64,000 bases of DNA. Source: UBA5195 sp034432755 (GTDB lineage Bacteria > Chloroflexota > Anaerolineae > Anaerolineales > Villigracilaceae). Positions within the stretch are counted from its first letter, which is position 1. The number at the start of each line of letters is the position of its first letter. This document shows, in pieces, positions 41,504 to 50,072 of this stretch. The notes under the pieces were generated by a model, which was not told where the DNA came from, made no database searches, and saw only the letters and a program-made list of their open reading frames with translations. Location of the stretch: the NCBI GenBank assembly GCA_034432755.1, contig DAOUBQ010000013.1, positions 1 to 64,000 of the forward strand, given 5' to 3'. The position numbers and the translations under genes are program-made.

Positions 41504-41532
41504 TTGCAACCCTCTTGCGAGGTGGTTATACT
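41504..41532 (+). promoter_or_regulatory. Promoter of the cNMP-binding histidine kinase gene
   Basis: TTGCAA (41504-41509), 17 nt, TATACT (41527-41532), then eight nt and ATG 41541. The expected start site coincides with the start codon, so the mRNA is probably leaderless; no Shine-Dalgarno sequence is present. Confidence 0.55.
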
Positions 41533-41540
41533 ATGCTGTA

Positions 41541-42836
41541 ATGCCGAATTTTGCTCAGGATAATTTGGAAACATTCAACATTCCACGAATGCCAGAGAGC
41601 CACGCAATGACAGAAACGCCCCACTACGACAAAATTTCCCTGCTTCGGCTGGCCTTCAAAGGGCTGAAAGACGAGGAACTGCGCGAAATGGCAAACTTGA
41701 CGGAAATCCGCGCCTATCCGCCAGGGCATATCCTGTGCCGAGAAGGGGCGTATGAGAACGTCTTTTACATTATTGCCGAGGGGAAGGTTAGCATCACCAA
41801 GAAAATCGCTGACGAGGAAGAAGAACGCGTGCTGCGCATCGGCGGGAAAGGCGACCTGGTCGGCGAGATGGCCCTCATCCAAAACGCGCCACGGGCCGCC
41901 ACCGTGCGCGCCACCACCGAATGCACCGTGCTGGAGATGGAAAAGCGGGACTTTGAGACTATCCTGAGCCGCAGCCCGGCCATGGCAATTGACATCATTC
42001 GCATCACGCTCGACCGCATCCGCGCCAACGACCAGATGGCAATTACCGAACTGCAAAAAAACAACAAAGTCCTGCGCCTGATGGACCGCAACAAATTGGA
42101 GTTCATCCAGGTCGCCGCGCATGAATTGCGCACGCCCCTGACCATCATCAAGGGCTACGGCAACCTGCTGCGCGCCTCGCTCGAAGTCAAATCGAACCCT
42201 TCGCTCGCTGAGATGCTCGATGGAATCTTGAAAGGCGCCGACCGGATGCACGAAGTAGTCAACATGATGCTCGACGTGACCCGTATCGATGCCGAAACGC
42301 TTAAGGCAGCCTCAGTGCCGATTCTGCTCAAGCGCGTACTGCAAGGGCTGATCAACAGCCTGGGCAAGGCCGCAGCCGAACGCGGGATTGAAATGCGCCT
42401 GGAATACGCGGAAAACACCCCCATCATCTACGCTGACCCAGAAATGGTCGAAAAAGCACTCTATCAGCTGGCCGTCAACGCCGTCAAATACACCCCTGAC
42501 GGTGGCAAAGTGACCTTGCGCGCCCGCCCGGTCATGCTAGAAGGCGATATTCCCGGCGCGGAAGTAGCCGTGCAGGATACTGGCATTGGCCTCGACCCCG
42601 AACATCACGAGTTAATCTTTGAAAAGTTCTACCAGGTAGGCAGCGTAGCGCTGCACTCTACCGGCAAAACCAGCTTCAAAGGCGGCGGCCCCGGCCTGGG
42701 ACTCTCCCTGGTGCGCGGCGTGGCACGCGCGCACGGCGGTAAAACCTGGGTAGAAAGCGCCGGGCATGATGAGGTCAACTATCCCGGCTGCACGTTTTAC
42801 CTGCAACTGCCGGTCAAGTCGGCGGGGAATCATTAA
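41541..42836 (+). CDS. Soluble histidine kinase with N-terminal cyclic-nucleotide-binding domain
   Basis: 431 aa. The cNMP_binding domain (residues about 32-150) shows AYPPGHILCREGAYENVFYIIAEGKV, the phosphate-binding cassette region GDLVGEMALIQNAPRAATVRATTECTVLEM, and a following helix. A short coiled coil leads to HisKA (phospho-His in AAHELRTPLTIIKGYGNLL, about 193-260). HATPase_c follows with the N box (QLAVNAVKYTPDGG), DTGIGL, FEKFYQ and GPGLGLSLVRGVARAHGG. There is no transmembrane segment, so it senses an internal signal, possibly a cyclic nucleotide or another small ligand. No response regulator is adjacent. An internal ATG at 41607 is an alternative start, but the promoter position favours 41541. 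Confidence 0.9.
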   Translation: MPNFAQDNLETFNIPRMPESHAMTETPHYDKISLLRLAFKGLKDEELREMANLTEIRAYPPGHILCREGAYENVFYIIAEGKVSITKKIADEEEERVLRIGGKGDLVGEMALIQNAPRAATVRATTECTVLEMEKRDFETILSRSPAMAIDIIRITLDRIRANDQMAITELQKNNKVLRLMDRNKLEFIQVAAHELRTPLTIIKGYGNLLRASLEVKSNPSLAEMLDGILKGADRMHEVVNMMLDVTRIDAETLKAASVPILLKRVLQGLINSLGKAAAERGIEMRLEYAENTPIIYADPEMVEKALYQLAVNAVKYTPDGGKVTLRARPVMLEGDIPGAEVAVQDTGIGLDPEHHELIFEKFYQVGSVALHSTGKTSFKGGGPGLGLSLVRGVARAHGGKTWVESAGHDEVNYPGCTFYLQLPVKSAGNH

Positions 42837-43056
42837 CTGACATTACGCAGTTCATTGAATTTTTGGTAATCTTGGGTATAATTGATATCTGTAATCAACA
42901 ATTGTGATGTAAAAATTACAATGGGGAACAATTTTGCCGAGGCGGCAAAAAGTATTTGCAAGCACAAAAATACTTTAAAAATGCATAGAACGAATCGCGC
43001 GTTCTGGGGTTGCATGTTCTGATTCCGCTCAAACGAAATTGAAGCAAGGATACGCA
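42837..43056 (+). promoter_or_regulatory. Promoter and structured 5' leader of the membrane GGDEF-like gene
   Basis: TTGAAT (42855-42860), 16 nt, TATAAT (42877-42882); start expected near 42889, giving a leader of about 165 nt. It can form four hairpins in a row. These are ATTGT/ACAAT (42901-42922), a perfect TTTTGCCG/CGGCAAAA (42932-42950) and AGTATTT/AAATACT (42951-42974). The last is a two-tier stem ATGCA + AGAACG/CGTTCT + TGCAT (42981-43015). It does not fit the c-di-GMP-I or ydaO riboswitch patterns that I know. Confidence 0.5.
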
Positions 43057-43920
43057 ATGAATGAATTGAGAAAGATTTTTGTCCTGCTGGTTTTATACCT
43101 TCTCCTGGTATTTTCAGTGGGTGAGATATTTAGCGACTATGGAATGGTTTTTCAATTCCCTTCACATTTCTATTTCTTGATTGTTGCTGTTGTCTTTACC
43201 AACCTGTTCGTGCCACGCTTGAGTTGGATGTCGGTCACAACGCTGTTGGGCTTTTGGGCAATGATATTCTTTATCGTCGCTTATTTCTATACCAGAGTCA
43301 ACGGGCTGGAGTATATTCAAATTCTAGGCGTCGAATTTATCCTGATTGAAGTTGCGGTTTGGATGTCGTACCAATTAAACATGCAATTGAGGGCGACAGA
43401 GTCTCTCATGGAAAGCCTGGCGTATTCGACCTATACCAACAGAACCGTCAACCTGCGCCAGGCCACCGAACGCATCGAGGTTGAAATGATGCGCAGCCGC
43501 CGGCATCATCGCCCGCTTTCTTTGATACTTTTCAGGCCGGAGGAAATATCATCAAAAGAAAAAAAAGAATCCTACGAACTCATGCGTGATGACCTGTTGA
43601 AACATTTTGTTAACGCGCGTATTGGTCAAATTATGACCAATGAACTACGCCAAACAGATTTAATTTTGCGAGACACCAATGGGTATTTTGTTATAATGTG
43701 CGCTGAGACAACAAAGGAAAGTTCGATTTTACTTGCAAAGCGCATCCAGGCAGCCATAAATTCCAATATGGGCACTTCTGCTCAATGGAGTATCGCATCC
43801 TTTCCAGAAGAAGCATTAACGTTCGATGAACTGCTGAACCAGGCGAAGGCCAATCTCAAGCCGAACCAAGATCATCAGGTGGCTAACGTAAAAAGCTATC
43901 AGGACGTGGAAACGCACTAA
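43057..43920 (+). CDS. Membrane protein with degenerate GGDEF domain
   Basis: 287 aa from ATG 43057 (AAGGA upstream). Four hydrophobic helices occupy residues about 6-115 (IFVLLVLYLLLVFSVGEIF; FYFLIVAVVFTNLFVP; MSVTTLLGFWAMIFFIVAYF; GVEFILIEVAVWMSYQL). A soluble domain with the plan of GGDEF follows: ATERIEVEMMRSRRHHRPLSLILF, and RQTDLILRDTNGYFVIMCAET where an active enzyme has a GG(D/E)EF turn. Here the turn reads TNGYF, so diguanylate cyclase activity is not expected. It could bind GTP or c-di-GMP or act as a scaffold. The gene stands directly before the sugar transferase that begins the exopolysaccharide operon. Base composition is visibly more A+T-rich than the genes to the left. Confidence 0.78.
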   Translation: MNELRKIFVLLVLYLLLVFSVGEIFSDYGMVFQFPSHFYFLIVAVVFTNLFVPRLSWMSVTTLLGFWAMIFFIVAYFYTRVNGLEYIQILGVEFILIEVAVWMSYQLNMQLRATESLMESLAYSTYTNRTVNLRQATERIEVEMMRSRRHHRPLSLILFRPEEISSKEKKESYELMRDDLLKHFVNARIGQIMTNELRQTDLILRDTNGYFVIMCAETTKESSILLAKRIQAAINSNMGTSAQWSIASFPEEALTFDELLNQAKANLKPNQDHQVANVKSYQDVETH

Positions 43921-44002
43921 TCCGTCAATTTGCTATCGGCACAGCAAGACCGTTTGTGTGCAAGCCGGATTTCCAAATTAGGGAGACAAAGGAGAATCCA
44001 AC

Positions 44003-44671
44003 ATGTATCACTACGCAGAATACGCATGGCTATCTAAATTTCGCCCCCATAAGCGCATCTTTGTAGGCAAATCCTACCATTTTATGAAACGAGTCATGGA
44101 CCTGTCCATCGTGATATTGGCCATGCCGTTTTGGGTGCCGGTCTTTTTGCTGATTATGCTCGTCATAAAAATCACCTCACCAGGCGCGCCTGCCATCTTC
44201 ACCCAGTTGCGCACCGGGCGAGGCGGGCGACGCTTCCGCATGTACAAATTTCGCTCAATGGTTCCGAATGCCGAAGAGTTGAAACTGAAATACGCCCACT
44301 TGAACGAATTACAGTGGCCCGATTTCAAAATCACCAACGACCCGCGCATTACCCCCATCGGGAAAATCCTGCGAAAAACCAGCCTGGATGAACTCCCGCA
44401 ATTACTTAACGTCCTCAAGGGTGACATGAGCCTGGTTGGGCCGCGTCCAACCTCTTTTGGACCAGACACTTATAAACTCTGGCACACCTCGCGCCTGGAT
44501 GTGCTGCCTGGCATTACGGGACTGTGGCAGGTCTACGGACGTGCATCGCTGGAATTTGACGACCGCTTGCGGCTCGATATTGCTTATATCGAACGGCGCA
44601 GCCTGTGGTTGGATATTTGCCTGCTCTTCTTAACAGTAATTGCAGTTTTCAAACAACGCGGGGCGCACTAA
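44003..44671 (+). CDS. Polyprenyl-phosphate sugar-1-phosphate transferase (bacterial sugar transferase family)
   Basis: 222 aa, AAAGGAG before ATG. It starts a repeating unit by moving a sugar-1-phosphate onto undecaprenyl phosphate. One membrane helix or re-entrant segment (VMDLSIVILAMPFWVPVFLLIMLVIK, residues about 31-55) precedes the catalytic part: GRRFRMYKFRSM, DELPQLLNVLKGDMSLVGPRP and PGITGLWQVYGR. This is the short, single-domain EpsL/WcaJ-C type (about 200 aa) without the extra N-terminal helices of WbaP. It is likely the committing enzyme of the pathway encoded to about 55.9 kb. Confidence 0.93.
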   Translation: MYHYAEYAWLSKFRPHKRIFVGKSYHFMKRVMDLSIVILAMPFWVPVFLLIMLVIKITSPGAPAIFTQLRTGRGGRRFRMYKFRSMVPNAEELKLKYAHLNELQWPDFKITNDPRITPIGKILRKTSLDELPQLLNVLKGDMSLVGPRPTSFGPDTYKLWHTSRLDVLPGITGLWQVYGRASLEFDDRLRLDIAYIERRSLWLDICLLFLTVIAVFKQRGAH

Positions 44672-44779
44672 CCGGAGATTCGATAAAATGCTGATACGGC
44701 AAAAGCGAATCTCACCTGGCGTGGCAGAAACACTCTTCTACTCCAGCCTACCCTCTTGAAACCACGTCAGGAGTATCTG

Positions 44780-45943
44780 TTGAAATTTACATTCGAGATT
44801 CTGTCACTTGCCATATTGGTGTTTTTGACAGCCTGTTTTAATAACAATTCCATCCCCTCTCGCGCAGTCGGAAGCGCCAGCGAACCTGAGCAACCCGTAG
44901 AACGTTCTGCAATCACGCCCACCCAGGCTCGCTGGCTGACGGGACAAAACATTCCCCTGCCACCCAAAAATTATATTTACCACGGGGTCTTTCCAAGCGG
45001 AGGCGAGTCTATTGTGGTCAGCCCAAACGCCTTACAAGAATACGAAGAAGCCACAGGCAAAGAGGCCGCCTGGGTATATTTTTCGCACTTTTGGTTTGAT
45101 AGCAAAGCATTTCCGCTGGAAACAGCACTTTGGATTCGGCAGAGGGGCAGCGTGCCATATCTGCGCCTGATGATGCAGTCATATTTCAAATCGAATCGCG
45201 ATGAGCCACTCTACACACTCCAAAACATTATCTCCGGCCAGATAGATGATGACCTGCGTGCCTGGTGCCAGACCGCCCGCGACTTTGGCACGCCGCTGAT
45301 AGTGGAATATGGCACAGAAGTCAACTCTGACTCATTCCCCTGGTCAGGAATCTATAACGGTGGTGGACAAACGAAAGACTACGGCGATGCGACCCTGCCC
45401 GATGGCCCAGAGCGGTTTCGTGACGCCTACCGTCACATCATCCGCTTATGCCGCGAGAATGGAGCAGACAATATCACCTGGGTTTTCCATGCGGGTGGTC
45501 AAAGCTACCCCAATGAAGCGTGGAACGCTTTTGAAAATTATTATCCCGGTGATGAGTGGATTGACTGGCTCGGCTTTAGCGCCTATGGCACACATACACC
45601 GTTCAGTTCGTATCACCGCTCGTTTCGTGCCGAAATTGAAGACACATATCCGCGCATGACAGCAATCGCGCCCAACAAACCCATCCTGGTTGCCGAAATG
45701 GGAAGCGCAAAAAACAACCCGTACCTCGACCAGGTGGAATGGACGCGCGAAGCGCTGGAGATCCTTCTTTCCGGGCAGTACAAAAACATCATCGGGTTTA
45801 CCTGGTGGAACGAAGCCTGGCAAAACGACGGCAACCCGCAAAACGATACCACCATGCGCGTGCAAGACAACCCTCAACTCCAGGCCGTGTTTCAAGCAAT
45901 GATTGGCAACAACCCGTTCATTTTGGGGGAAATTTCTCCATGA
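44780..45943 (+). CDS. GH26-like glycoside hydrolase lipoprotein
   Basis: 387 aa from TTG 44780 (CAGGAG upstream). This choice yields a clean lipoprotein signal with lipobox VFLTAC (Cys19). A TTG eight codons earlier is the other option. The fold pattern is a (beta/alpha)8 barrel of clan A. The likely acid/base Glu is in LIVEYGTEVNSDSFPW and the likely nucleophile is the Glu of PILVAEMGS, with WVFHAGGQSYPNEAWNAF and GFTWWNEAWQ nearby. GH26 enzymes are mainly beta-mannanases, also lichenases. Placed inside a polysaccharide-assembly operon and anchored to the membrane, it may trim, edit or release the polymer. The next gene overlaps it by 4 bp (ATGA). Confidence 0.82.
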   Translation: MKFTFEILSLAILVFLTACFNNNSIPSRAVGSASEPEQPVERSAITPTQARWLTGQNIPLPPKNYIYHGVFPSGGESIVVSPNALQEYEEATGKEAAWVYFSHFWFDSKAFPLETALWIRQRGSVPYLRLMMQSYFKSNRDEPLYTLQNIISGQIDDDLRAWCQTARDFGTPLIVEYGTEVNSDSFPWSGIYNGGGQTKDYGDATLPDGPERFRDAYRHIIRLCRENGADNITWVFHAGGQSYPNEAWNAFENYYPGDEWIDWLGFSAYGTHTPFSSYHRSFRAEIEDTYPRMTAIAPNKPILVAEMGSAKNNPYLDQVEWTREALEILLSGQYKNIIGFTWWNEAWQNDGNPQNDTTMRVQDNPQLQAVFQAMIGNNPFILGEISP

Positions 45944-47130
45944 CCCCAAAAAGCACGTATCAGATAAGCCAACTGAAATTTGTGCAGTATCATCCCAACA
46001 CTGAAATTGACATCATTGAACGACATTGGAAAAGTCTCCTTCAGGCATGCCCACAGCATTATTTTCTCTCATGGGGTTGGATATCCACCTGGCTCAACAG
46101 CCTGCCTGCCCAAAACAATGTAAGACTCATCGTTGGGCTCATGGGAGACGAGCCTGCGCTGGCGTTTTTTGCAGGGCTTTCAAGCAAAAAATGGATGAAA
46201 CTTTTTCGTACGAAAGTCGTTTCGCTAAACACAACAGGCATTCCATTCTTTGACAAAATTTACCTGGAATACAATACCATCGTGATGCGACCCGACTTGA
46301 AAGCAAATGCCCAAGAATTACTTTGCGCACTGCATGGATTGGATTGGGATGAGTTTTGGCTTCCTGGTCTTTCGATGCAATTTATCAAACAGTTTAGCGA
46401 ATTTCTGGATGAGAAAAAAATCGCTGCGGTTTTAGAAGAAAAATCAGCCGCTCCCTATGTGGACCTGCAACAAGTGCGCGAAGCAGAAATGGATTATTTG
46501 CGCTTAATTAGCGCAAACAAGCGCAGTCAAATCCGAAGGTCTATCAAAGAATACGAAAAAGACGGTCCGATTAACATTCAAGCGGCGCAAACCCCTGAGC
46601 AGGCGCTTCTATTTTTAGATAACCTGGCAGGTCTTCACAATAAAGAATGGAGGCAGCGAGGGGTGGAGGGCGCGTTCTCCAATGAATACTTTTATCAATT
46701 TCACAAAAACTTGATTACCGCGCGGTTTTCGAGCGGCGAAATACAACTCCTGCGCATTGCAACACCCGTCACTGAAATTGGCTACCTATACAACTTTACC
46801 GACCAGAACCGGGTGTACTTCTACCAGAGCGGGTTCAATTATCTGCCTGGCAATGTCTACCGGCCTGGACTGGTTTCTCATTACTACGCCATTTTGCATT
46901 ATGCCTATGCGGGAAAATCAGTGTACGATTTTATGGCCGGAGAGGCAGATTACAAAACCAGCATGGCAACCAGTGCCGAAGAAATGTACTGGGTGAGGGT
47001 ATTTCGCAATCGCGCGCTTTTTATAGCGTGGAAATGGCTGAGTGCCTTAAAAACGCGGGCAAAATCTGCGCCAGCCACTGCCAGGGTCTTGAAAAAACTC
47101 AAAAAGATTGCATTTTCCAGCGAAAATTAG
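45940..47130 (+). CDS. FemAB/GNAT-like acyltransferase (CelD-type Acetyltransf_6)
   Basis: 396 aa from ATG 45940 (ATGA overlap with the GH26-like gene; the frame is open 67 codons upstream over that gene). The N-terminal half has YFLSWGWISTWLNSL. The second lobe has SANKRSQIRRSIKEYEKDG, GLHNKEWRQRGVEGAF, EIGYLYNFTDQNRVYFYQSGFNYLPGN and YDFMAGEADYKTSMA. This arrangement is that of GNAT-fold proteins annotated as cellulose-biosynthesis CelD, usually found in polysaccharide clusters, where they are thought to acylate sugars. No signal peptide is present. The DNA is noticeably A+T-rich. Confidence 0.82.
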   Translation: MTPKSTYQISQLKFVQYHPNTEIDIIERHWKSLLQACPQHYFLSWGWISTWLNSLPAQNNVRLIVGLMGDEPALAFFAGLSSKKWMKLFRTKVVSLNTTGIPFFDKIYLEYNTIVMRPDLKANAQELLCALHGLDWDEFWLPGLSMQFIKQFSEFLDEKKIAAVLEEKSAAPYVDLQQVREAEMDYLRLISANKRSQIRRSIKEYEKDGPINIQAAQTPEQALLFLDNLAGLHNKEWRQRGVEGAFSNEYFYQFHKNLITARFSSGEIQLLRIATPVTEIGYLYNFTDQNRVYFYQSGFNYLPGNVYRPGLVSHYYAILHYAYAGKSVYDFMAGEADYKTSMATSAEEMYWVRVFRNRALFIAWKWLSALKTRAKSAPATARVLKKLKKIAFSSEN

Positions 47131-47163
47131 CCAAAAGCACACCCAACACCGCGAGAAAACATC

Positions 47164-48882
47164 ATGCAAAATGCTTCAAACAGGTATTTTTGGATATTCT
47201 TCCCCGTTTTGGCCTTCGGACTGGTGTACGCCCTAACCGCCACAAATGTATATGTGGATGGGGACGACGCCTCGTCGGTTGCCTATCATGTGATGGGAAG
47301 AAACCCGGCCATACAACCGGCCTACTCTCCTTACCAGGGCATGATGGACCTTGTCTTGAGCATTCTGCCACCCCAAGAAAGTCTGATAAGGGCAACGGCC
47401 TTGGAAATCACCCGTTGGGCAAATATCGTCCTGTTCATCCTGATGTTGCTGCTCATCTTCGACTGGCTGCGAGAGCATACGCAAGCAGAAATTTCGCCTG
47501 GCTTGGCGCTGATATTGCCCGCTGGGGTGTTATTGGCGATGCCCGAATTTTTCTATTTGGGCCTTGTGTACGCGCCAACGCTGGTCTCGATGTGCTTGAT
47601 ACTGGCAGCGCACCGAACCCTGCGATATACCTGCGCTCAACCTGGCCTAAAACCCTGGCGTTCACTTGCGCTGAGCCTGATTGCAGCAGGATTGTTCGGC
47701 ATAGGCGGCGCGTTTCGTTGGAACGCCGCGGCGTATCTTCTTGTGATTGCAGCCGACCTTCTCATCCAACCCACCCATCAAACAAAAAAAGAGAAAGTAA
47801 AATTCATCGTTCTTTGGGCCGGGCTTGCGCTGCTCGCACTTCTGACGGCCATTCTACTGAGCGGCTATGGGCCAAGCGACTTTCTTGCCGCATTCGATAC
47901 GGTGTTACACGTTATCAATCAGGTGGGCGTACTCTCCGCCGGAAGCGATGCCCCACTCTCCGAAATCATCTTGCGCGCTGGCCTCAATTTAACGCCATTG
48001 CTCACACCTATCGCTTTACTTTTTATTTCGATTGGCATAGTCAAACTGGCGCAAGAACGCAACCCGCTCTGGCTCGTGATTCTGGCAGGAATTTTGAGCA
48101 TTCTTCCGTGGGTACGGTCGGGCGTGCCAAAATTTATCATCACCGCCATTCCATCAATTACTCTATTACTGGCGGTGGGCCTCAAGATCACAATCGAATA
48201 CATACAAACTCAGCCCAAAAACCAACGCATAAGCATATATGCGCTGCTCCTGGTCGGATTGCTGACCCCCTGGCTGGTTGGAATTCGCATGGCGAGAGAA
48301 GATACATCGTGGGGGCCTGGTTTTCAAATTCGACGTTTTGACGACCTGCAAACCGACGAACCTCCGGTAACGGTCACTTTTGGGCCTGGCATGGCTTTTC
48401 CCACTCCCGAAGGAGCGCGTCCGCTCTATGGTCATGGTTATATCTTGCTGGGAGGGTGGAAAACTTTTGTAGAAAACCTGGCCCAAGAACGCGAGGAAGT
48501 CATCGAAACAGGCTTACGTCTTAACGTCCCCATCGTTGTTACCAGTTGGTCGCCCGATTACTATCTCAATATCCTCTACGATATGGGATTTTACACATCC
48601 GACAATTATTTTCAGACAGACCCAAGTGGTCTTTTTATCGCGCGTCAATATCAAAACGAGCAGGGAGAAAGCCTGACGCTGCTTTACTCTGAAATGGAAG
48701 GGTGGGACACCAGCGCTGTGATAGACCACCTCAGGCAGATTACAAACCACAAGCAGGTCATTCTGGTAGGATATGCGCGAACCATGCGCGACTTATATCT
48801 CACCTGCCCCAACCTGATGCAAGCCATTAGAACCAATTCGGCATTAATTGACCTCGACACAATGCGTCAAGAAACACATTAA
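47164..48882 (+). CDS. Polytopic membrane protein, GT-C glycosyltransferase-like
   Basis: 572 aa. The first helix (YFWIFFPVLAFGLVYALTA) is followed by an acidic loop VYVDGDDASSVAYH, which matches the DD/DE loop of GT-C enzymes using polyprenyl-phosphate sugars. About ten further helices run to residue about 370, followed by a soluble C-terminal domain of about 190 residues (TVTFGPGMAFPTPEGARPLYG..., VVTSWSPDYYLNILYDMGF). In the family such enzymes add single sugars at the outer face of the membrane. The exact subfamily is not recognised. It is flanked on both sides by FemAB/GNAT-like genes in the same operon (33- and 20-bp gaps). Confidence 0.75.
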   Translation: MQNASNRYFWIFFPVLAFGLVYALTATNVYVDGDDASSVAYHVMGRNPAIQPAYSPYQGMMDLVLSILPPQESLIRATALEITRWANIVLFILMLLLIFDWLREHTQAEISPGLALILPAGVLLAMPEFFYLGLVYAPTLVSMCLILAAHRTLRYTCAQPGLKPWRSLALSLIAAGLFGIGGAFRWNAAAYLLVIAADLLIQPTHQTKKEKVKFIVLWAGLALLALLTAILLSGYGPSDFLAAFDTVLHVINQVGVLSAGSDAPLSEIILRAGLNLTPLLTPIALLFISIGIVKLAQERNPLWLVILAGILSILPWVRSGVPKFIITAIPSITLLLAVGLKITIEYIQTQPKNQRISIYALLLVGLLTPWLVGIRMAREDTSWGPGFQIRRFDDLQTDEPPVTVTFGPGMAFPTPEGARPLYGHGYILLGGWKTFVENLAQEREEVIETGLRLNVPIVVTSWSPDYYLNILYDMGFYTSDNYFQTDPSGLFIARQYQNEQGESLTLLYSEMEGWDTSAVIDHLRQITNHKQVILVGYARTMRDLYLTCPNLMQAIRTNSALIDLDTMRQETH

Positions 48883-48902
48883 TCATTTCAGGACACTGAG
48901 AA

Positions 48903-50063
48903 ATGTTACAAACCACCAGCCAGTTTCATTACACAGTTCGGGTTTTGAACCCCACCGAAATAGACTCCAAATTAATCTCCGCCTGGGAAGACCTGGAAGC
49001 GCGGGCTCTCGTCCCCAACGCTTTTATGTCGCCGTATTTCGTTATGCCGGCAATACGTCATCTCGCCTCGGCGGATAACACCTTTGGGGTGTTCGTTGAA
49101 AAAACATCATCCGGTTTGCCCAACCTGGTGGGGGTGGCCTTGTTTCAGGTGCGCAAGCCAACCCGAAGATTCCCGCTCAAACACCTGGCCGCGTTTGAAA
49201 CCATTCATTCGTATCTGTCCGATTTCCTGCTCGACCGAGAGCATGTCAGCGCTGTCCTCCAAGAAATATATCGGTACTTAACCGATAAAAAACATGCCTG
49301 GCATGGCTTATATTTGAACAATTTCTCTTCAGAAAGTTTTTTTTCAGAGGAAGCCAAAACAATCGCCTCTGATTTTGGGATACGATGGACATTATTTGAA
49401 ACATGGTCGAGAGCAGTTTTATTTGCCAGCAATTTTGGTGAAACGGGGTTAGCCCATCTCTCAAACAAACAAAGGAAGAACTTTCGCAAAAACCTGCAAA
49501 AATTGGAAGAACTCGGTCAGACGGAATGGGTCCTCAAGCGCGGCACAACCTTGTTGAAAAAAAGCATAGACGAGTTTATCCGCCTGGAACATTCAGGCTG
49601 GAAAGGCCAAGAAGGCACATCGCTATATTCCAACCCCAATCATCTGCGCTTTTTCTACGAAATGATCAGCGGATTTAACGAAAAGGGCCGGGCTTTTTTC
49701 ACCGAATTAAATCTGAACGGGGTCACCATTGCATCAACCTCCAATCTAATATCGGGCAAGGCCGGGTTTGGCTTCAAAGTGGGATGGGATTCAGAATATG
49801 CCAAATACGGGCCTGGAAAATTAAACGAAATAAAAACGATAGAAGATGGGCGCGAACCACTCTCTGACCTGGAGTATCTTGACAGTTCGGCCACTTCAAA
49901 TTCATACATCAACAATTTGTGGACCGGACGGCGTGAAATTTTAGAGGGCATGGGTTCGCTCACCCCTTGGGGACAAGCAGCGCTGACCGGCGTGGGAATG
50001 GCAAGAAAAGTCAAAACCTGGCTGCGTTCCCGCCACCCCACTACCAACCCGGAAAACAGATAA
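48903..50063 (+). CDS. FemAB/GNAT-like acyltransferase (Acetyltransf_6), second in cluster
   Basis: 386 aa. It opens with QFHYTVRVLNPTEIDSKLISAWEDLEARA and NAFMSPYFVMPAIRHLA, the usual N-terminal pattern of this family. The second lobe contains SNKQRKNFRKNLQKLEELG, EHSGWKGQEGTSLYSN and a C-terminal GFGFKVGWDSEYAKYGPGKLNEIKTIEDG, where the acyl donor is expected to sit. The first half resembles the 45940 protein only loosely, so the two are old paralogues. It presumably modifies a sugar or peptide of the exported polymer. It is followed at once by a short remnant that resembles its own N-terminus. Confidence 0.8.
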   Translation: MLQTTSQFHYTVRVLNPTEIDSKLISAWEDLEARALVPNAFMSPYFVMPAIRHLASADNTFGVFVEKTSSGLPNLVGVALFQVRKPTRRFPLKHLAAFETIHSYLSDFLLDREHVSAVLQEIYRYLTDKKHAWHGLYLNNFSSESFFSEEAKTIASDFGIRWTLFETWSRAVLFASNFGETGLAHLSNKQRKNFRKNLQKLEELGQTEWVLKRGTTLLKKSIDEFIRLEHSGWKGQEGTSLYSNPNHLRFFYEMISGFNEKGRAFFTELNLNGVTIASTSNLISGKAGFGFKVGWDSEYAKYGPGKLNEIKTIEDGREPLSDLEYLDSSATSNSYINNLWTGRREILEGMGSLTPWGQAALTGVGMARKVKTWLRSRHPTTNPENR

Positions 50064-50072
50064 AAAACCAAC

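Noticed and set aside
42889..43056. c-di-GMP-I riboswitch before the GGDEF-like gene
   Set aside because: The conserved GCAAACC-type and tetraloop-receptor segments are missing; the structure is reported only as an unclassified leader.
44688..44759. 23-codon ORF (MLIRQKRISPGV...) before the GH26-like gene with GGAG upstream
   Set aside because: Too short to support; no conserved feature. It could be a leader peptide but nothing in the sequence shows it.
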